Source: an uncultured Mycobacterium sp.
Lineage (GTDB): Bacteria; Actinomycetota; Actinomycetes; Mycobacteriales; Mycobacteriaceae
Assembly (NCBI GenBank): GCA_900078375.1
Contig: FLQS01000039.1
Coordinates: 1-58,651, forward strand
Length of the DNA stretch: 58,651 nucleotides
Direction: 5' to 3'
In this document: piece after piece, positions 25,584 to 33,629 of the stretch
How positions within the stretch are numbered: position 1 is the first letter of the stretch
Layout: every line of letters begins with the position of its first letter
Translations under genes and position numbers: made by a program
Notes under the pieces: model-generated
Seen by the model: only the letters and a program-made list of their open reading frames with translations
Told to the model about the DNA's origin: nothing
Database searches by the model: none

Positions 25584-28018
25584 ACCAAACCACCGTTCTC
25601 GAAGTGGGCGGCCTGAACTGGGCCAGTTCGGCGTCAGCGGTGGAGGCCACGCTGCTGCGCCGCCCGGGCGTCTTCGCTGTTGCGGCCAACGCTGTCAACC
25701 AGACCGCCACTGTCACCTATGACCCCGACCGGACGTCGGTCGCCGAACTGTCGAAGTGGGTGCGCGACTGCGGCTATCACTGTGCCGGCCGTTCCGTGCC
25801 CGATCACGTCTGCGACCCGATGTCGGAACCGACTGGTACGGGTTCGGCGGTTCGCCATGCCCCCACTGCCGCCGCCCTAGCGCCAGCCGACGGGCACGCG
25901 GTGCACGACATGCCCGCTGGGCACGCGGTGCCGGCCGGGCGCTCGCCTCAGGAAATGATGGGCCACGGCGGCGGCCACGGCGGGATGTCGATGGACGCGA
26001 TGGTCCGCGACATGCGCAACCGCTTCCTGGTGGCACTGGTGTTGTCGATCCCGATCATGCTGTGGTCGCCGATGGGTCGCGACATGTTCGGGTTCACGGT
26101 GCCGGCGCCGTTCGGGCTGCGCGATGACGTGTTCACCCTGATCCTGAGCCTGCCGGTCATCTTCTACTCGGCGTGGATCTTCTTCGACGGCGCCTACAGG
26201 GCGCTCAAGGCGCGGACGCTGGACATGATGGTGCTCGTCGCCGTCGCAGTGGGAGCCGGCTGGCTCTACAGCGTCGTGGTGACACTGACCGGTGGCGGCG
26301 AGGTGTTCTACGAGGCCGCCACCGTGCTGACCACGTTCGTGCTGCTCGGGCACTGGTTCGAGATGCGTGCCCGCGGCGGCGCGAACGACGCCATCCGTAC
26401 TCTGCTGCAGCTGGCCCCGCCGATGGCGGTGGTGCTGCGCGATGGTGAGCCTGTCGAAATCCCGACGGCCGACGTTGTCGTTGGAGATCTGCTGCTCATC
26501 CGCCCGGGCGGAAAGATCCCGGTCGACGGCACGGTCGAGGACGGCAATTCCGAAGTGGACGAGTCGATGGTGACCGGGGAGAGCCTACCGGTCACCAAAG
26601 AGGCCGGCTCCCACGTGATCGGCGCCTCGATCAACACCACCGGAACGCTGCGGGTGCGCGCCACCAAGGTGGGCTCCGACACCGTGCTCGCCCAGATCGT
26701 GGCCATGGTGCAAGAAGCCCAGAACTCCAAAGCCCCCGGCCAGCGGTTCGCCGACCGGGCCGCGTTCTGGCTGGTCCTGGTCGCACTGATCGGCGGCACG
26801 GGGACATTCCTCGTGTGGTGGCTGGTCGGCGACAGTGTGCAGACGGCGCTGCTGTTCGCGATCACCGTCGTGGTGATCACCTGCCCCGACGCACTGGGGC
26901 TGGCCACCCCGACCGCGATCATGGTCGGCACCGGCCTGGGGGCAAAGCGCGGCGTACTGTTCAAGAACGCAACCGCTCTGGAAACCTCGGCGCGCATCGA
27001 CACCGTGGTGATGGACAAAACTGGCACGCTCACCAAGGGCGAGCCGGAGGTCACCGACGTCGTCGCCGAGGGCATCGGCGAGGACGAGGTGCTGGCGCTG
27101 GTCGCCGCGGTCGAACGCGAGTCCGAGCACCCCCTGGCCGGCGCGATCGTCCGCTACGCCGATGACCGCGGCCTGGCGCGGCTGACGCTGGACGGATTCC
27201 GCAACGTGCCCGGGCACGGCGCGACCGCCCAGGTCCAGGGACGCCGTGTCGCGGTCGGCAACCGCAAGCTGATGGTCGCCGAAAACGTCGACTTCGGTGC
27301 ACTGATGGCACGACGGGACGAGCTCGCCTCGACCGGCCGGACCGCGGTGCTCGTCGCCGTCGACGGCCGAGGCGTTGGGGTCATCGCGCTGGCCGATGCC
27401 GCCCGGGAAACCTCCGCCGCTGCGGTCTCCGCACTGCATGACTTAGACGTCGAAGTGGTCATGCTCAGCGGCGACAATCAAGCGACGGCCCAACGCATCG
27501 CCGGACAGCTCGGCATCGACACCGTCATCGCCGAAGTGCTGCCCGGCGACAAGGCCACCAAGATCGCCGAATTGCAGCGTTCAGGCAAAAAGGTCGCGAT
27601 GGTCGGCGACGGCGTCAACGACGCTCCGGCCCTGGCGCAAGCCGACCTGGGCATCGCGATCGGCGCCGGCACCGACGTCGCGATCGAAACCGCAGACCTG
27701 GTGCTGATGCGCTCCGACCCCCTAGACGTGCCGATCGCGCTGCGTATCGGGCGAGGCACCCTGCGCAAAATGCGGCAGAACCTGGGCTGGGCGGTCGGCT
27801 ACAACGTCATCGCCCTGCCCATCGCCGCCGGAGTCTTCGAGCCGTCGCTGGGTCTGGTGCTGCGCCCGGAAATCGCCGCCCTGTCGATGTCGGGCTCCAG
27901 CCTCATCGTCGCGGTCAACGCCCTGATGCTCAAACGACTCAAGCTGCCCGCCCCACCACAACCCCAGCCGAGCCCACAGACTCCCGCCCCCACACCCTCA
28001 CCCACCGGCCCACGGTAA
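25580..28018 (+). CDS. copB: P1B-type metal ATPase with CPD motif and His/Met-rich N-terminus (CopB-like)
   Basis: 812 residues. The N-terminal ~70 residues keep an HMA fold pattern (LEVGGLNWASSASAVEATLL), but both metal Cys are lost. A linker rich in His and Met follows (GHAVHDMPAGHAV, MMGHGGGHGGMSMD). The TM6 motif is TCPDALGLATP, with Asp437 where CPC or CPH is expected. The catalytic Asp479 (DKTGT), LTGES-like VTGES and GDGVND are intact, so the pump should cycle. The His/Met linker is typical of CopB-type ATPases for Cu(II) or Ag. It is divergent from copZ-copA and shares its CsoR box. Metal specificity is open. Confidence 0.9.
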   Translation: MNQTTVLEVGGLNWASSASAVEATLLRRPGVFAVAANAVNQTATVTYDPDRTSVAELSKWVRDCGYHCAGRSVPDHVCDPMSEPTGTGSAVRHAPTAAALAPADGHAVHDMPAGHAVPAGRSPQEMMGHGGGHGGMSMDAMVRDMRNRFLVALVLSIPIMLWSPMGRDMFGFTVPAPFGLRDDVFTLILSLPVIFYSAWIFFDGAYRALKARTLDMMVLVAVAVGAGWLYSVVVTLTGGGEVFYEAATVLTTFVLLGHWFEMRARGGANDAIRTLLQLAPPMAVVLRDGEPVEIPTADVVVGDLLLIRPGGKIPVDGTVEDGNSEVDESMVTGESLPVTKEAGSHVIGASINTTGTLRVRATKVGSDTVLAQIVAMVQEAQNSKAPGQRFADRAAFWLVLVALIGGTGTFLVWWLVGDSVQTALLFAITVVVITCPDALGLATPTAIMVGTGLGAKRGVLFKNATALETSARIDTVVMDKTGTLTKGEPEVTDVVAEGIGEDEVLALVAAVERESEHPLAGAIVRYADDRGLARLTLDGFRNVPGHGATAQVQGRRVAVGNRKLMVAENVDFGALMARRDELASTGRTAVLVAVDGRGVGVIALADAARETSAAAVSALHDLDVEVVMLSGDNQATAQRIAGQLGIDTVIAEVLPGDKATKIAELQRSGKKVAMVGDGVNDAPALAQADLGIAIGAGTDVAIETADLVLMRSDPLDVPIALRIGRGTLRKMRQNLGWAVGYNVIALPIAAGVFEPSLGLVLRPEIAALSMSGSSLIVAVNALMLKRLKLPAPPQPQPSPQTPAPTPSPTGPR

Positions 28019-28075
28019 GGCGCGCTGCGTCACCCACCTGCACGCCCGATCGAGCTGCTCGCAGCTGACGGACCG

Positions 28076-29053
28076 TCACTGGCCCCCATTCCCGGGATGG
28101 GGTGATTCGCCGGTCGGCGGCAGAATCGTTTGGCGCCCTGTGCGGTTGGCGTGGGCCACCACCGCCAGCGCTGCCAGTACGATCGCATCGCCGAGGCCGT
28201 CGAGGAGAGTAAGACGTTCGCGAAGCACGGTTGCGCCCAAGACAACGCTGATAACCGGTACCAGTAGAGTCCAGGCGGTAACCGAGGTCAACGTGGCACG
28301 TCGTAGTTCGCTGAACCACAGCAGGTAGGGCAGTGCGGTCCCGGCGAGGGCCAAGACGGCAAGTATGACCGTGAAGCGCACACTCCAAGTGACGGTGGTC
28401 GGCGGTCCGTCGATCAGCAGGGCGATCAGCGCGAGGACGGCGCCGCCGAGCAAGAATTGTCCGGCGCCCAACATGAGCAGGTCCACGCCCGACAATCGAC
28501 GTGCCAGTAGCGCCCCGGTGGTGACGCCGAGCGCGGCGACCAAGGCCAGGGCGGCCCCACGACCGCCGCCTGATGGGGCCGCAACGAGCAGCAGACCACC
28601 GAACCCCATGGCAACGCCGACGCTCACCGCGACCCGGGGCCGTTCACCGTAGAGCCACCACGCCGGCAGGACCACCAGCAGGGGCGTCGAGTTGCTCAGC
28701 ACGGCCGCGACGCCAGTCGTGGCACCGGTGACACTGGCAAACATCGCCCCGAAGGTAAGCGTGACATTGGTCAGCGCCAAGACCGTGATCAACGCCCACG
28801 CGCCGCCGCCACGCGGAAACCGCCGGCCGGCGGACCTACTGAGCACGGTGGCCGCCAACAGTGCCGCCCCGGCAGCCAAGGCCCGCAGCGCAGCGAACCA
28901 TAACAGTGGGGCATCGCGCATCCCCCACATGATCAGCACAAAGCACGATCCCCAGGCCAGCGCAATGACCACCATGCGCAACGGACGAGCCGCCAACTCG
29001 CCAGCGGTCCCATCTGCAGAGCCGCCATGGGTGTCACGCGAATAGTGAGACAT
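28076..29053 (-). CDS. EamA/DMT-family transporter
   Basis: 325 residues from ATG 29053 (GAGG 8 nt before; an upstream extension to 29164 is Arg-rich and unlikely). Ten TM segments in two repeats of about 135 residues, with the EamA-type signature around VLSNSTPLLVVLPAWWLYGE and TLLVPVISVVLGATVLRE. DMT exporters move amino acids, nucleosides or drugs. It sits between the CopB-like pump and csoR, but on the opposite strand, so a copper role is only suggested by location. Confidence 0.85.
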   Translation of the reverse strand: MSHYSRDTHGGSADGTAGELAARPLRMVVIALAWGSCFVLIMWGMRDAPLLWFAALRALAAGAALLAATVLSRSAGRRFPRGGGAWALITVLALTNVTLTFGAMFASVTGATTGVAAVLSNSTPLLVVLPAWWLYGERPRVAVSVGVAMGFGGLLLVAAPSGGGRGAALALVAALGVTTGALLARRLSGVDLLMLGAGQFLLGGAVLALIALLIDGPPTTVTWSVRFTVILAVLALAGTALPYLLWFSELRRATLTSVTAWTLLVPVISVVLGATVLRERLTLLDGLGDAIVLAALAVVAHANRTGRQTILPPTGESPHPGNGGQ

Positions 29054-29233
29054 TAAGGCCGCCTCGATACCGTCGACTCGTACCCGTTGAGGGCACCGCC
29101 GGCGGAAGCAGTCACAACGGCCCTGACTGCGATGCCGGGACGCTCCCACCCCGAAAGCACGCACATCGACGGTATCCCGGCACAGATTGGCGCAGCCGCA
29201 ACGGTGAAATCTTCCGTCAGGCCCGAACAGTAG

Positions 29234-29250
29234 TAGGTTCCCTGCCTACA
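29234..29250. promoter_or_regulatory. GTAGG-N7-CCTAC palindrome before csoR
   Basis: GTAGGTTCCCTGCCTAC lies about 70 bp upstream of csoR. It is not a good match to the CsoR boxes elsewhere in the window and may be an autoregulatory variant or a chance inverted repeat. Confidence 0.35.
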
Positions 29251-29320
29251 CATTATTGCTGACGCAGCAGGGTATTTTTGAAAATGGAGCGGCAAACACC
29301 TGAAGGCGAAAGAGTGGGAA

Positions 29321-29629
29321 ATGAGCGCTGAGCCCGTCGGAAGTGCGCATGGATATATCCGGTCCAGGGCTGACTATCTCACCCGCTTGCGCCGCATCGA
29401 AGGGCAGGCGCGGGGCCTTCAGCGGATGGTCGAAGAAGATCAGTACTGTATCGACATCCTCACCCAAGTGTCGGCGATGACGAAGGCGCTGCAAGCCGTC
29501 GCGCTGGGTCTGCTCGCTGATCACATCGGCCACTGTGTCGTTAATGCCGCCGCGGCCGGCGATAGCGCCGAGGCGCAAGCCAAGCTCACCGAAGCCAACG
29601 AGGCGATCGCGCGCCTGGTGCGTTCGTAG
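29321..29629 (+). CDS. csoR: Copper-sensing repressor CsoR
   Basis: 102 residues, ATG with GTGGGAA upstream. All-helical CsoR family (DUF156). The Cu(I) ligands are present as Cys43, His68 and Cys72; the spacings (25 and 4) equal those of M. tuberculosis CsoR (Cys36, His61, Cys65). Basic residues in the first helix (YLTRLRRIEGQARGLQRMV) contact DNA in the family. Likely targets in this window are the ATACCC/GGGTAT palindromes at 14359, 25315 and 42101. The gene is not adjacent to its targets. Confidence 0.93.
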   Translation: MSAEPVGSAHGYIRSRADYLTRLRRIEGQARGLQRMVEEDQYCIDILTQVSAMTKALQAVALGLLADHIGHCVVNAAAAGDSAEAQAKLTEANEAIARLVRS

Positions 29630-29776
29630 TCGCAGTCGCAGTCGCGCAACCGAATTGCACTCCGGGGCGGGCCGTCGACGCCACAACCAGGTTGTGTCAT
29701 GGGTATCTCAGGGGCAATGCCCAGCCGAATTGACGCCGTTGTGCGCCGAGTTCGCACGCTTATCATGGAGGACTTG

Positions 29777-29875
29777 ATGTACATCACCGAGCAGCGCGCC
29801 GGCATCGTCGCGTCACCAAATATCGCTTTCGCACTGGCCATGGCCAAAGGCCGGGAGGTTGAAGCGGAGGGCTAA
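29777..29875 (+). CDS. Small peptide gene downstream of csoR
   Basis: A perfect ribosome site (GGAGG, 5 nt spacer) precedes ATG 29777, giving a 32-residue peptide MYITEQRAGIVASPNIAFAL and on to a charged end (KGREVEAEG). The same frame is open from ATG 29699 (58 residues). It lies 147 bp after csoR on the same strand. No relative is recognised. The strong ribosome site is the main support. Confidence 0.45.
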   Translation: MYITEQRAGIVASPNIAFALAMAKGREVEAEG

Positions 29876-29886
29876 GAGTGGATCGA

Positions 29887-29907
29887 GGCCCCCAATCATT
29901 GTGGGCC
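29887..29907. terminator. Candidate terminator hairpin between convergent genes
   Basis: GGCCC-c-CAAT pairs with ATTG-t-GGGCC around a very short loop. It overlaps the stop of the deacetylase gene and follows the small peptide frame, so it would serve both directions. Confidence 0.4.
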
Positions 29908-30765
29908 GCCGGGGTTTTGGTTCGGGATATCTGTGATCGGGAGGTTCGGTGCTGGTTTAGGTGAGGGGGTGGCCGACAGCACCGGGACCCGCACGGCGGG
30001 GATGTCGGTGATGTCGTTGGCGGGTAGGCCGTTCTCCCGCCCGCCATAGCTGCTGCCTGGGGCACGTGAGCCAAGTAAATGACTGACTGTAACCAGGTGA
30101 TAGCCATTGGCCCTCAGCACGGGCAGGAATTGGTAGACGAGATCGACGGTGCTGGAGTACGTGTCATGCAGCAACACCACTGAACCGGGCCTTATCTGCG
30201 TCTTGAGCATGTAGACGGTGGCGGCGGTGTTGGAATCGTTGATCCAGTCGAACGGAATGACGTCCCACAGGATCTGGGACAGCCCCTGTCTGCCCGCTTC
30301 GGCGACGACGACGTCGTCGGAAAGCCCGCCAGCCGGGCGGAACAAGGTTGGTGCCCGGCCGGTCGCGGCGGTGATCGCATCAGTGGCCTTGCTGAGCTGG
30401 CTAGCGATGTCCTCCGTGGGAATGGTTGTCATGTTGGGGTGTTCCCAGGTGTGGTTGCCGATCTCCATGCCGGCATCGGCGATACGTTTGGCGCTACCTG
30501 GATCGCGCGCAACTTTGTTGCCGATCAAAAAGAACGTGGCCTTGGCGTCGCCGTCGGCCAGCACCTGCAGTAGCCGATCGGTGAACGGGGTGGGGCCGTC
30601 ATCAAAGGTCAACGCGACGCACTTGGCGCGGGCGCAGTCGACCTGATCGGGACCGACATCGCGCCTGCTGGCCACCACCATCAAGGCTGCCGTTGCGCCG
30701 ACAACGACCACCAAGGCCACAAACGACAGCCACATCGAGCGGCTCACCGCAGGTCGTTGGATCAT
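29896..30765 (-). CDS. Membrane-anchored peptidoglycan N-deacetylase (Rv1096-like)
   Basis: 289 residues from ATG 30765 (GAGGA 8 nt upstream); ATG 30816 or 30774 are alternatives. One N-terminal TM helix (MWLSFVALVVVVGATAALMV) is followed by a NodB domain: TFDDGPTPFTDRLL (catalytic Asp and metal Asp), NHTWEHPNM (metal His pair), RPAGGLSDD, WDVIPFDW and LLHDTYSSTV. The Pro-rich tail (PITDIPNQNPGGPQ) also matches Rv1096. It should remove N-acetyl groups from glycan strands outside the membrane, which protects against lysozyme. It diverges from the transpeptidase gene across the palindrome at 31073. Confidence 0.9.
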   Translation of the reverse strand: MIQRPAVSRSMWLSFVALVVVVGATAALMVVASRRDVGPDQVDCARAKCVALTFDDGPTPFTDRLLQVLADGDAKATFFLIGNKVARDPGSAKRIADAGMEIGNHTWEHPNMTTIPTEDIASQLSKATDAITAATGRAPTLFRPAGGLSDDVVVAEAGRQGLSQILWDVIPFDWINDSNTAATVYMLKTQIRPGSVVLLHDTYSSTVDLVYQFLPVLRANGYHLVTVSHLLGSRAPGSSYGGRENGLPANDITDIPAVRVPVLSATPSPKPAPNLPITDIPNQNPGGPQ

Positions 30766-31072
30766 CGACGCCATCCTCGTCTTCGCCGCCACGCGGTCCG
30801 TTGGTATCGCCCTCATTCTGGCCTGCGCACCGCGAAGCCTGCGTCGGGCCGGCCCCCGCCGGGTTGGGTGGCACGCCCCGACCGTCGCGCGGGCGAGCGC
30901 AGGCTGCGCCGCGACCAACGGTGGTGTGGGTACCCTGGCCGGGTATCGCGAACGTGGTGCTTCGAGCACGGAAAGCAAACTCCCGCGTGGCGCGCGCCAG
31001 TGGTGTTGTGCAGCATATGCACTGCTCAGAGGACGATCCGTGTACTGGCACCCATCACGGTGTCACTCCATC

Positions 31073-31096
31073 TACTATGTTGGTACGGAGATCATA
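31073..31096. promoter_or_regulatory. BlaI-like operator in the deacetylase/transpeptidase divergent promoter
   Basis: TACTAT at 31073-31078 and the shared GTACGGAGAT block make this 24-bp site a diverged copy of the perfect palindrome at 49316-49339; five or six bases near 31079-31083 and 31093-31096 differ. TACTAT also fits a mycobacterial -10 box, so a bound repressor would mask the promoter. The flanking sequence (ATGACAG...GCCGCGACATG) is also shared with 49339 onward. Confidence 0.6.
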
Positions 31097-31158
31097 TGAC
31101 AGGGGGTTCCTCGGCGATGGGGCCGCGACATGAGCCGAATCGACACAGGAGTATGTAG
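31096..31158 (+). CDS. Twenty-residue leader peptide before the L,D-transpeptidase
   Basis: ATG 31096 lies right at the edge of the operator, as expected of a leaderless mRNA, and encodes MTGGSSAMGPRHEPNRHRSM. Its TAG shares one base with the GTG start of the transpeptidase (31158). The homologous promoter at 49316 is followed by a frame with a similar product (MT..S.A..PRH.PN..R). Coupled translation is inferred. Confidence 0.4.
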   Translation: MTGGSSAMGPRHEPNRHRSM

Positions 31159-32420
31159 TGAGGTCGGATCGCCGAGCCGCGGTGATGGTGCTGAGTGCGG
31201 TGCTGGTGATCACGGGGGTTTTGGGTGCGGTGCTCAGCGTGCGGCTGGCCTGTACCCTCCGGTGTTCGTCTGGCACGACCGCACCAGCGCCGGTGCCCGC
31301 CGAGGTCGCCTCACCCACACCCGCGGCGGTGAGCATTTTCCCGGCCTCCGGTGCCCGCGATGTCGATCCGCTGGCGGCGATCTCGGTGACCGCGACGGCT
31401 GGCACCCTGAACGACGTGTCGATGGTCAACGAACAGGGCACCCGGGTAGCCGGGGTGATGACGCCGGACAACACGGTGTGGAAGCCGGCAGTGCCCCTGG
31501 GTTACGGGCGCAGCTACACCCTGACGATCACCGCAGCCGGGACCGACGGCACCCCGGCCAGGCGGGTGTCGACGTTTTCCACGCTGATCCCGAGCAATCA
31601 GACCAAGGTGTATTTGACGACCACCGGCGGGGCGCCGCTGCACGATGGCGCCCGCTACGGCATCGGCACCGTGGTGGTCGCCCACTTCGACGAGCCGATC
31701 ACCGACCGTGCCGCTGCGCAACGGCGGCTCTCGGTCACCACCAGCCCCGCGGTACCAGGGTCCTGGTACTGGTTAGATGACCAGAACGCGCACTGGCGAC
31801 CCCAGCAGTACTACCAACCCGGCACCACCGTGACCGTGACGGCCAACATTTATGGCGTGCCGCTCGGCAATGGGCTCTACGGCCAAGAAGACACCCAAGT
31901 CAGCTTCACCATCGGTGACGCGCATGTGTCGATCGCCGACGACGTGACCAAGCAGGTCAGTGTCTACAACAACGGTGTTCTAGTCCGCACCATGCCCACT
32001 TCGATGGGAATGGGAGGAAGTGAAACCGTTGGTGGGCAGACCATCTCGTTTTGGACCCAACCCGGCGTTTACACTGTGATGGACAAGGCTAACCCGGTGA
32101 TCATGGACTCCTCGACATACGGGCTGCCGATCAACTCCCGGCTGGGCTACCGCGAAACCATCAAGTACGCCACCCGCATCAGCACCGATGGCATCTATCT
32201 GCATCAACTCGACGCCACCGTCTGGGCCCAGGGCAACACCAACGTCTCTCACGGCTGTCTGAACCTCAACGCCGACAACGCCCAATGGTTCTTCGCATTC
32301 TCGCAGCCCGGCGACATCGTCGAAGTCCGCAATACCGGCGGTGACCCTTTGCAGGTGTGGCAAAACGGAGACTGGAGCATGCCCTGGAACCAATGGCTCG
32401 CCGGCAGCGCCCTGCCCTAA
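31158..32420 (+). CDS. L,D-transpeptidase (YkuD) with two Ig-like domains
   Basis: 420 residues, GTG start with AGGAG 6 nt upstream. An N-terminal TM or signal anchor (VMVLSAVLVITGVLGAVLSV) is followed by two Ig-like domains (about residues 45-145 and 150-250) and the YkuD domain with the catalytic SHGCLN (Cys367). The expected HSAPWS segment before it reads HQLDATVW, a variant in the active-site lid. The C-terminal extension ending in WNQWLAG matches LdtMt enzymes. It forms 3-3 cross-links in peptidoglycan, the type that resists most beta-lactams. It is under the BlaI-like site at 31073 and lies 0.8 kb from blaI. Confidence 0.92.
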   Translation: MRSDRRAAVMVLSAVLVITGVLGAVLSVRLACTLRCSSGTTAPAPVPAEVASPTPAAVSIFPASGARDVDPLAAISVTATAGTLNDVSMVNEQGTRVAGVMTPDNTVWKPAVPLGYGRSYTLTITAAGTDGTPARRVSTFSTLIPSNQTKVYLTTTGGAPLHDGARYGIGTVVVAHFDEPITDRAAAQRRLSVTTSPAVPGSWYWLDDQNAHWRPQQYYQPGTTVTVTANIYGVPLGNGLYGQEDTQVSFTIGDAHVSIADDVTKQVSVYNNGVLVRTMPTSMGMGGSETVGGQTISFWTQPGVYTVMDKANPVIMDSSTYGLPINSRLGYRETIKYATRISTDGIYLHQLDATVWAQGNTNVSHGCLNLNADNAQWFFAFSQPGDIVEVRNTGGDPLQVWQNGDWSMPWNQWLAGSALP

Positions 32421-32487
32421 CCCCCACCGGAGGCCGCCAGCTACCTGACCCCGCCACCGGCCCGCGCCAAGAACCCGGCCAGTTGTT

Positions 32488-32506
32488 CTACTATCTGCTT
32501 TAGTAG
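32488..32506. promoter_or_regulatory. BlaI-like operator before the CPxC membrane protein
   Basis: CTACTATCTGCTTTAGTAG, inverted arms CTACTA/TAGTAG with a 7-bp spacer. It ends 33 bp before GTG 32540. TACTAT may double as the -10 box. Confidence 0.6.
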
Positions 32507-32539
32507 CAGTGCACAAGTCGACCGAAGGGTGGTAGCGCT

Positions 32540-32998
32540 GTGAGCATGCCGCGTTGGTCGTGGAAACAGTGGCTTGCCGCCGTGATCGGGGCCGTGGCCG
32601 TGGCGCTGGTCGTGGGCGTCCCGACAGGACTGCTGACCACACCCCTTTACACACGGATGACACCGGTACCGTGGTGGAGCTACACCGTGTGGATCGCCAC
32701 CGCGGCGATGAGCGGAATGTTGATCGCCACCTATGTGCAACGCCCCCAGGCCACCCCGGCGGCAACGAGAACTGGTGTGGTCGCCAACGTCGGATCCTTT
32801 CTAGCCGTCGGGTGCCCGGTATGCAACAAAGTCGTCATTGCCCTGGCGGGCGTTGGGGGCGCACTCAATGTCTGGGCGCCGATGCAACCGCTCATCGCGG
32901 CGATCTCACTGGCAGCACTGGGCTGGGCACTGCGGCGGCGGCTCACCGGGCCGCAGGCTTGCCCGCTTCTGGTCACCAGCGACTCCGGACCACCGTGA
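32540..32998 (+). CDS. Membrane protein with a GCPVCN motif
   Basis: 152 residues from GTG 32540 (ATG 32546 is an alternative). Four TM segments; the conserved-looking part is VGCPVCNKVVIALAGVGGAL near the third helix, a Cys-x-x-Cys at a membrane surface that could be redox-active or bind metal. The motif occurs in an actinobacterial family of unknown function often found near thiol or metal genes. It lies between the transpeptidase and the first BlaI gene, directly behind a BlaI-like operator, so it is probably part of the same response. Confidence 0.65.
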   Translation: MSMPRWSWKQWLAAVIGAVAVALVVGVPTGLLTTPLYTRMTPVPWWSYTVWIATAAMSGMLIATYVQRPQATPAATRTGVVANVGSFLAVGCPVCNKVVIALAGVGGALNVWAPMQPLIAAISLAALGWALRRRLTGPQACPLLVTSDSGPP

Positions 32999-33206
32999 TT
33001 CCCTGTCCGAGATCGGTCGATGCCCGGCGCCTCGAGTTCGCCTCGCGCGGAGGTTGCGTGTCGGTCCAGAGTGGGTCACGGCCCCCGGCCGAGCGCACAC
33101 GCGGCGAGTGCACCGCGCACCACATCGCCGGCGTCCCGGTGTCCGAGAACCTCGATCAGGCAGACGACGTACTCATCACGTCGTCGCAGCTAAGCGAAAG
33201 GTGAGC

Positions 33207-33629
33207 ATGGCCCGCAAACCAGCCGAACGAGAATCAGGTCGGGTTCGCCGAGCCGCTAGGCGACCATTGCTTGGTTTGGGCGAGTTGGAGGCGTTGGCAA
33301 TGGACGTGGTGTGGCGCACCGGCGAACCGGTGCGGGTCCGTGATGTCATCGACGGCCTCGAACCGGGCCGCGATCCCGCCTACACGACCGTGATGACAGT
33401 AATGGACAACCTGTACCGCAAGGGCTGGCTGACTCGCGAGCGTTGTGGACGCGCCTACTTTTACGCCGCGGCACGCAGTCGCACGGAGGCGGCTACCGAC
33501 GCCGTGCGGGATCTGCTCGCCGGCGCTGATGATCCGGCAGAAGTGCTGCTGCACTTCGCCCGCGACGCGACGGACGCTGAGTCCAAGGCGCTCTCGCGTG
33601 GACTCAGACAACGCAGACGCGCACAGTGA
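33207..33629 (+). CDS. blaI: BlaI-family repressor (copy 1)
   Basis: 140 residues from ATG 33207 with GAAAGGTGAGC upstream. Winged-helix BlaI/MecI family: LGELEALAMDVVWRTGEPVR and YTTVMTVMDNLYRKGWLTRE are the DNA-binding region, and the C-terminal helices form the dimer. The stop overlaps the M56 protease start by 4 bp (GTGA). In M. tuberculosis the pair Rv1846c/Rv1845c controls beta-lactam response genes. It should bind the TACTA/TAGTA palindromes of this window. Confidence 0.9.
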   Translation: MARKPAERESGRVRRAARRPLLGLGELEALAMDVVWRTGEPVRVRDVIDGLEPGRDPAYTTVMTVMDNLYRKGWLTRERCGRAYFYAAARSRTEAATDAVRDLLAGADDPAEVLLHFARDATDAESKALSRGLRQRRRAQ

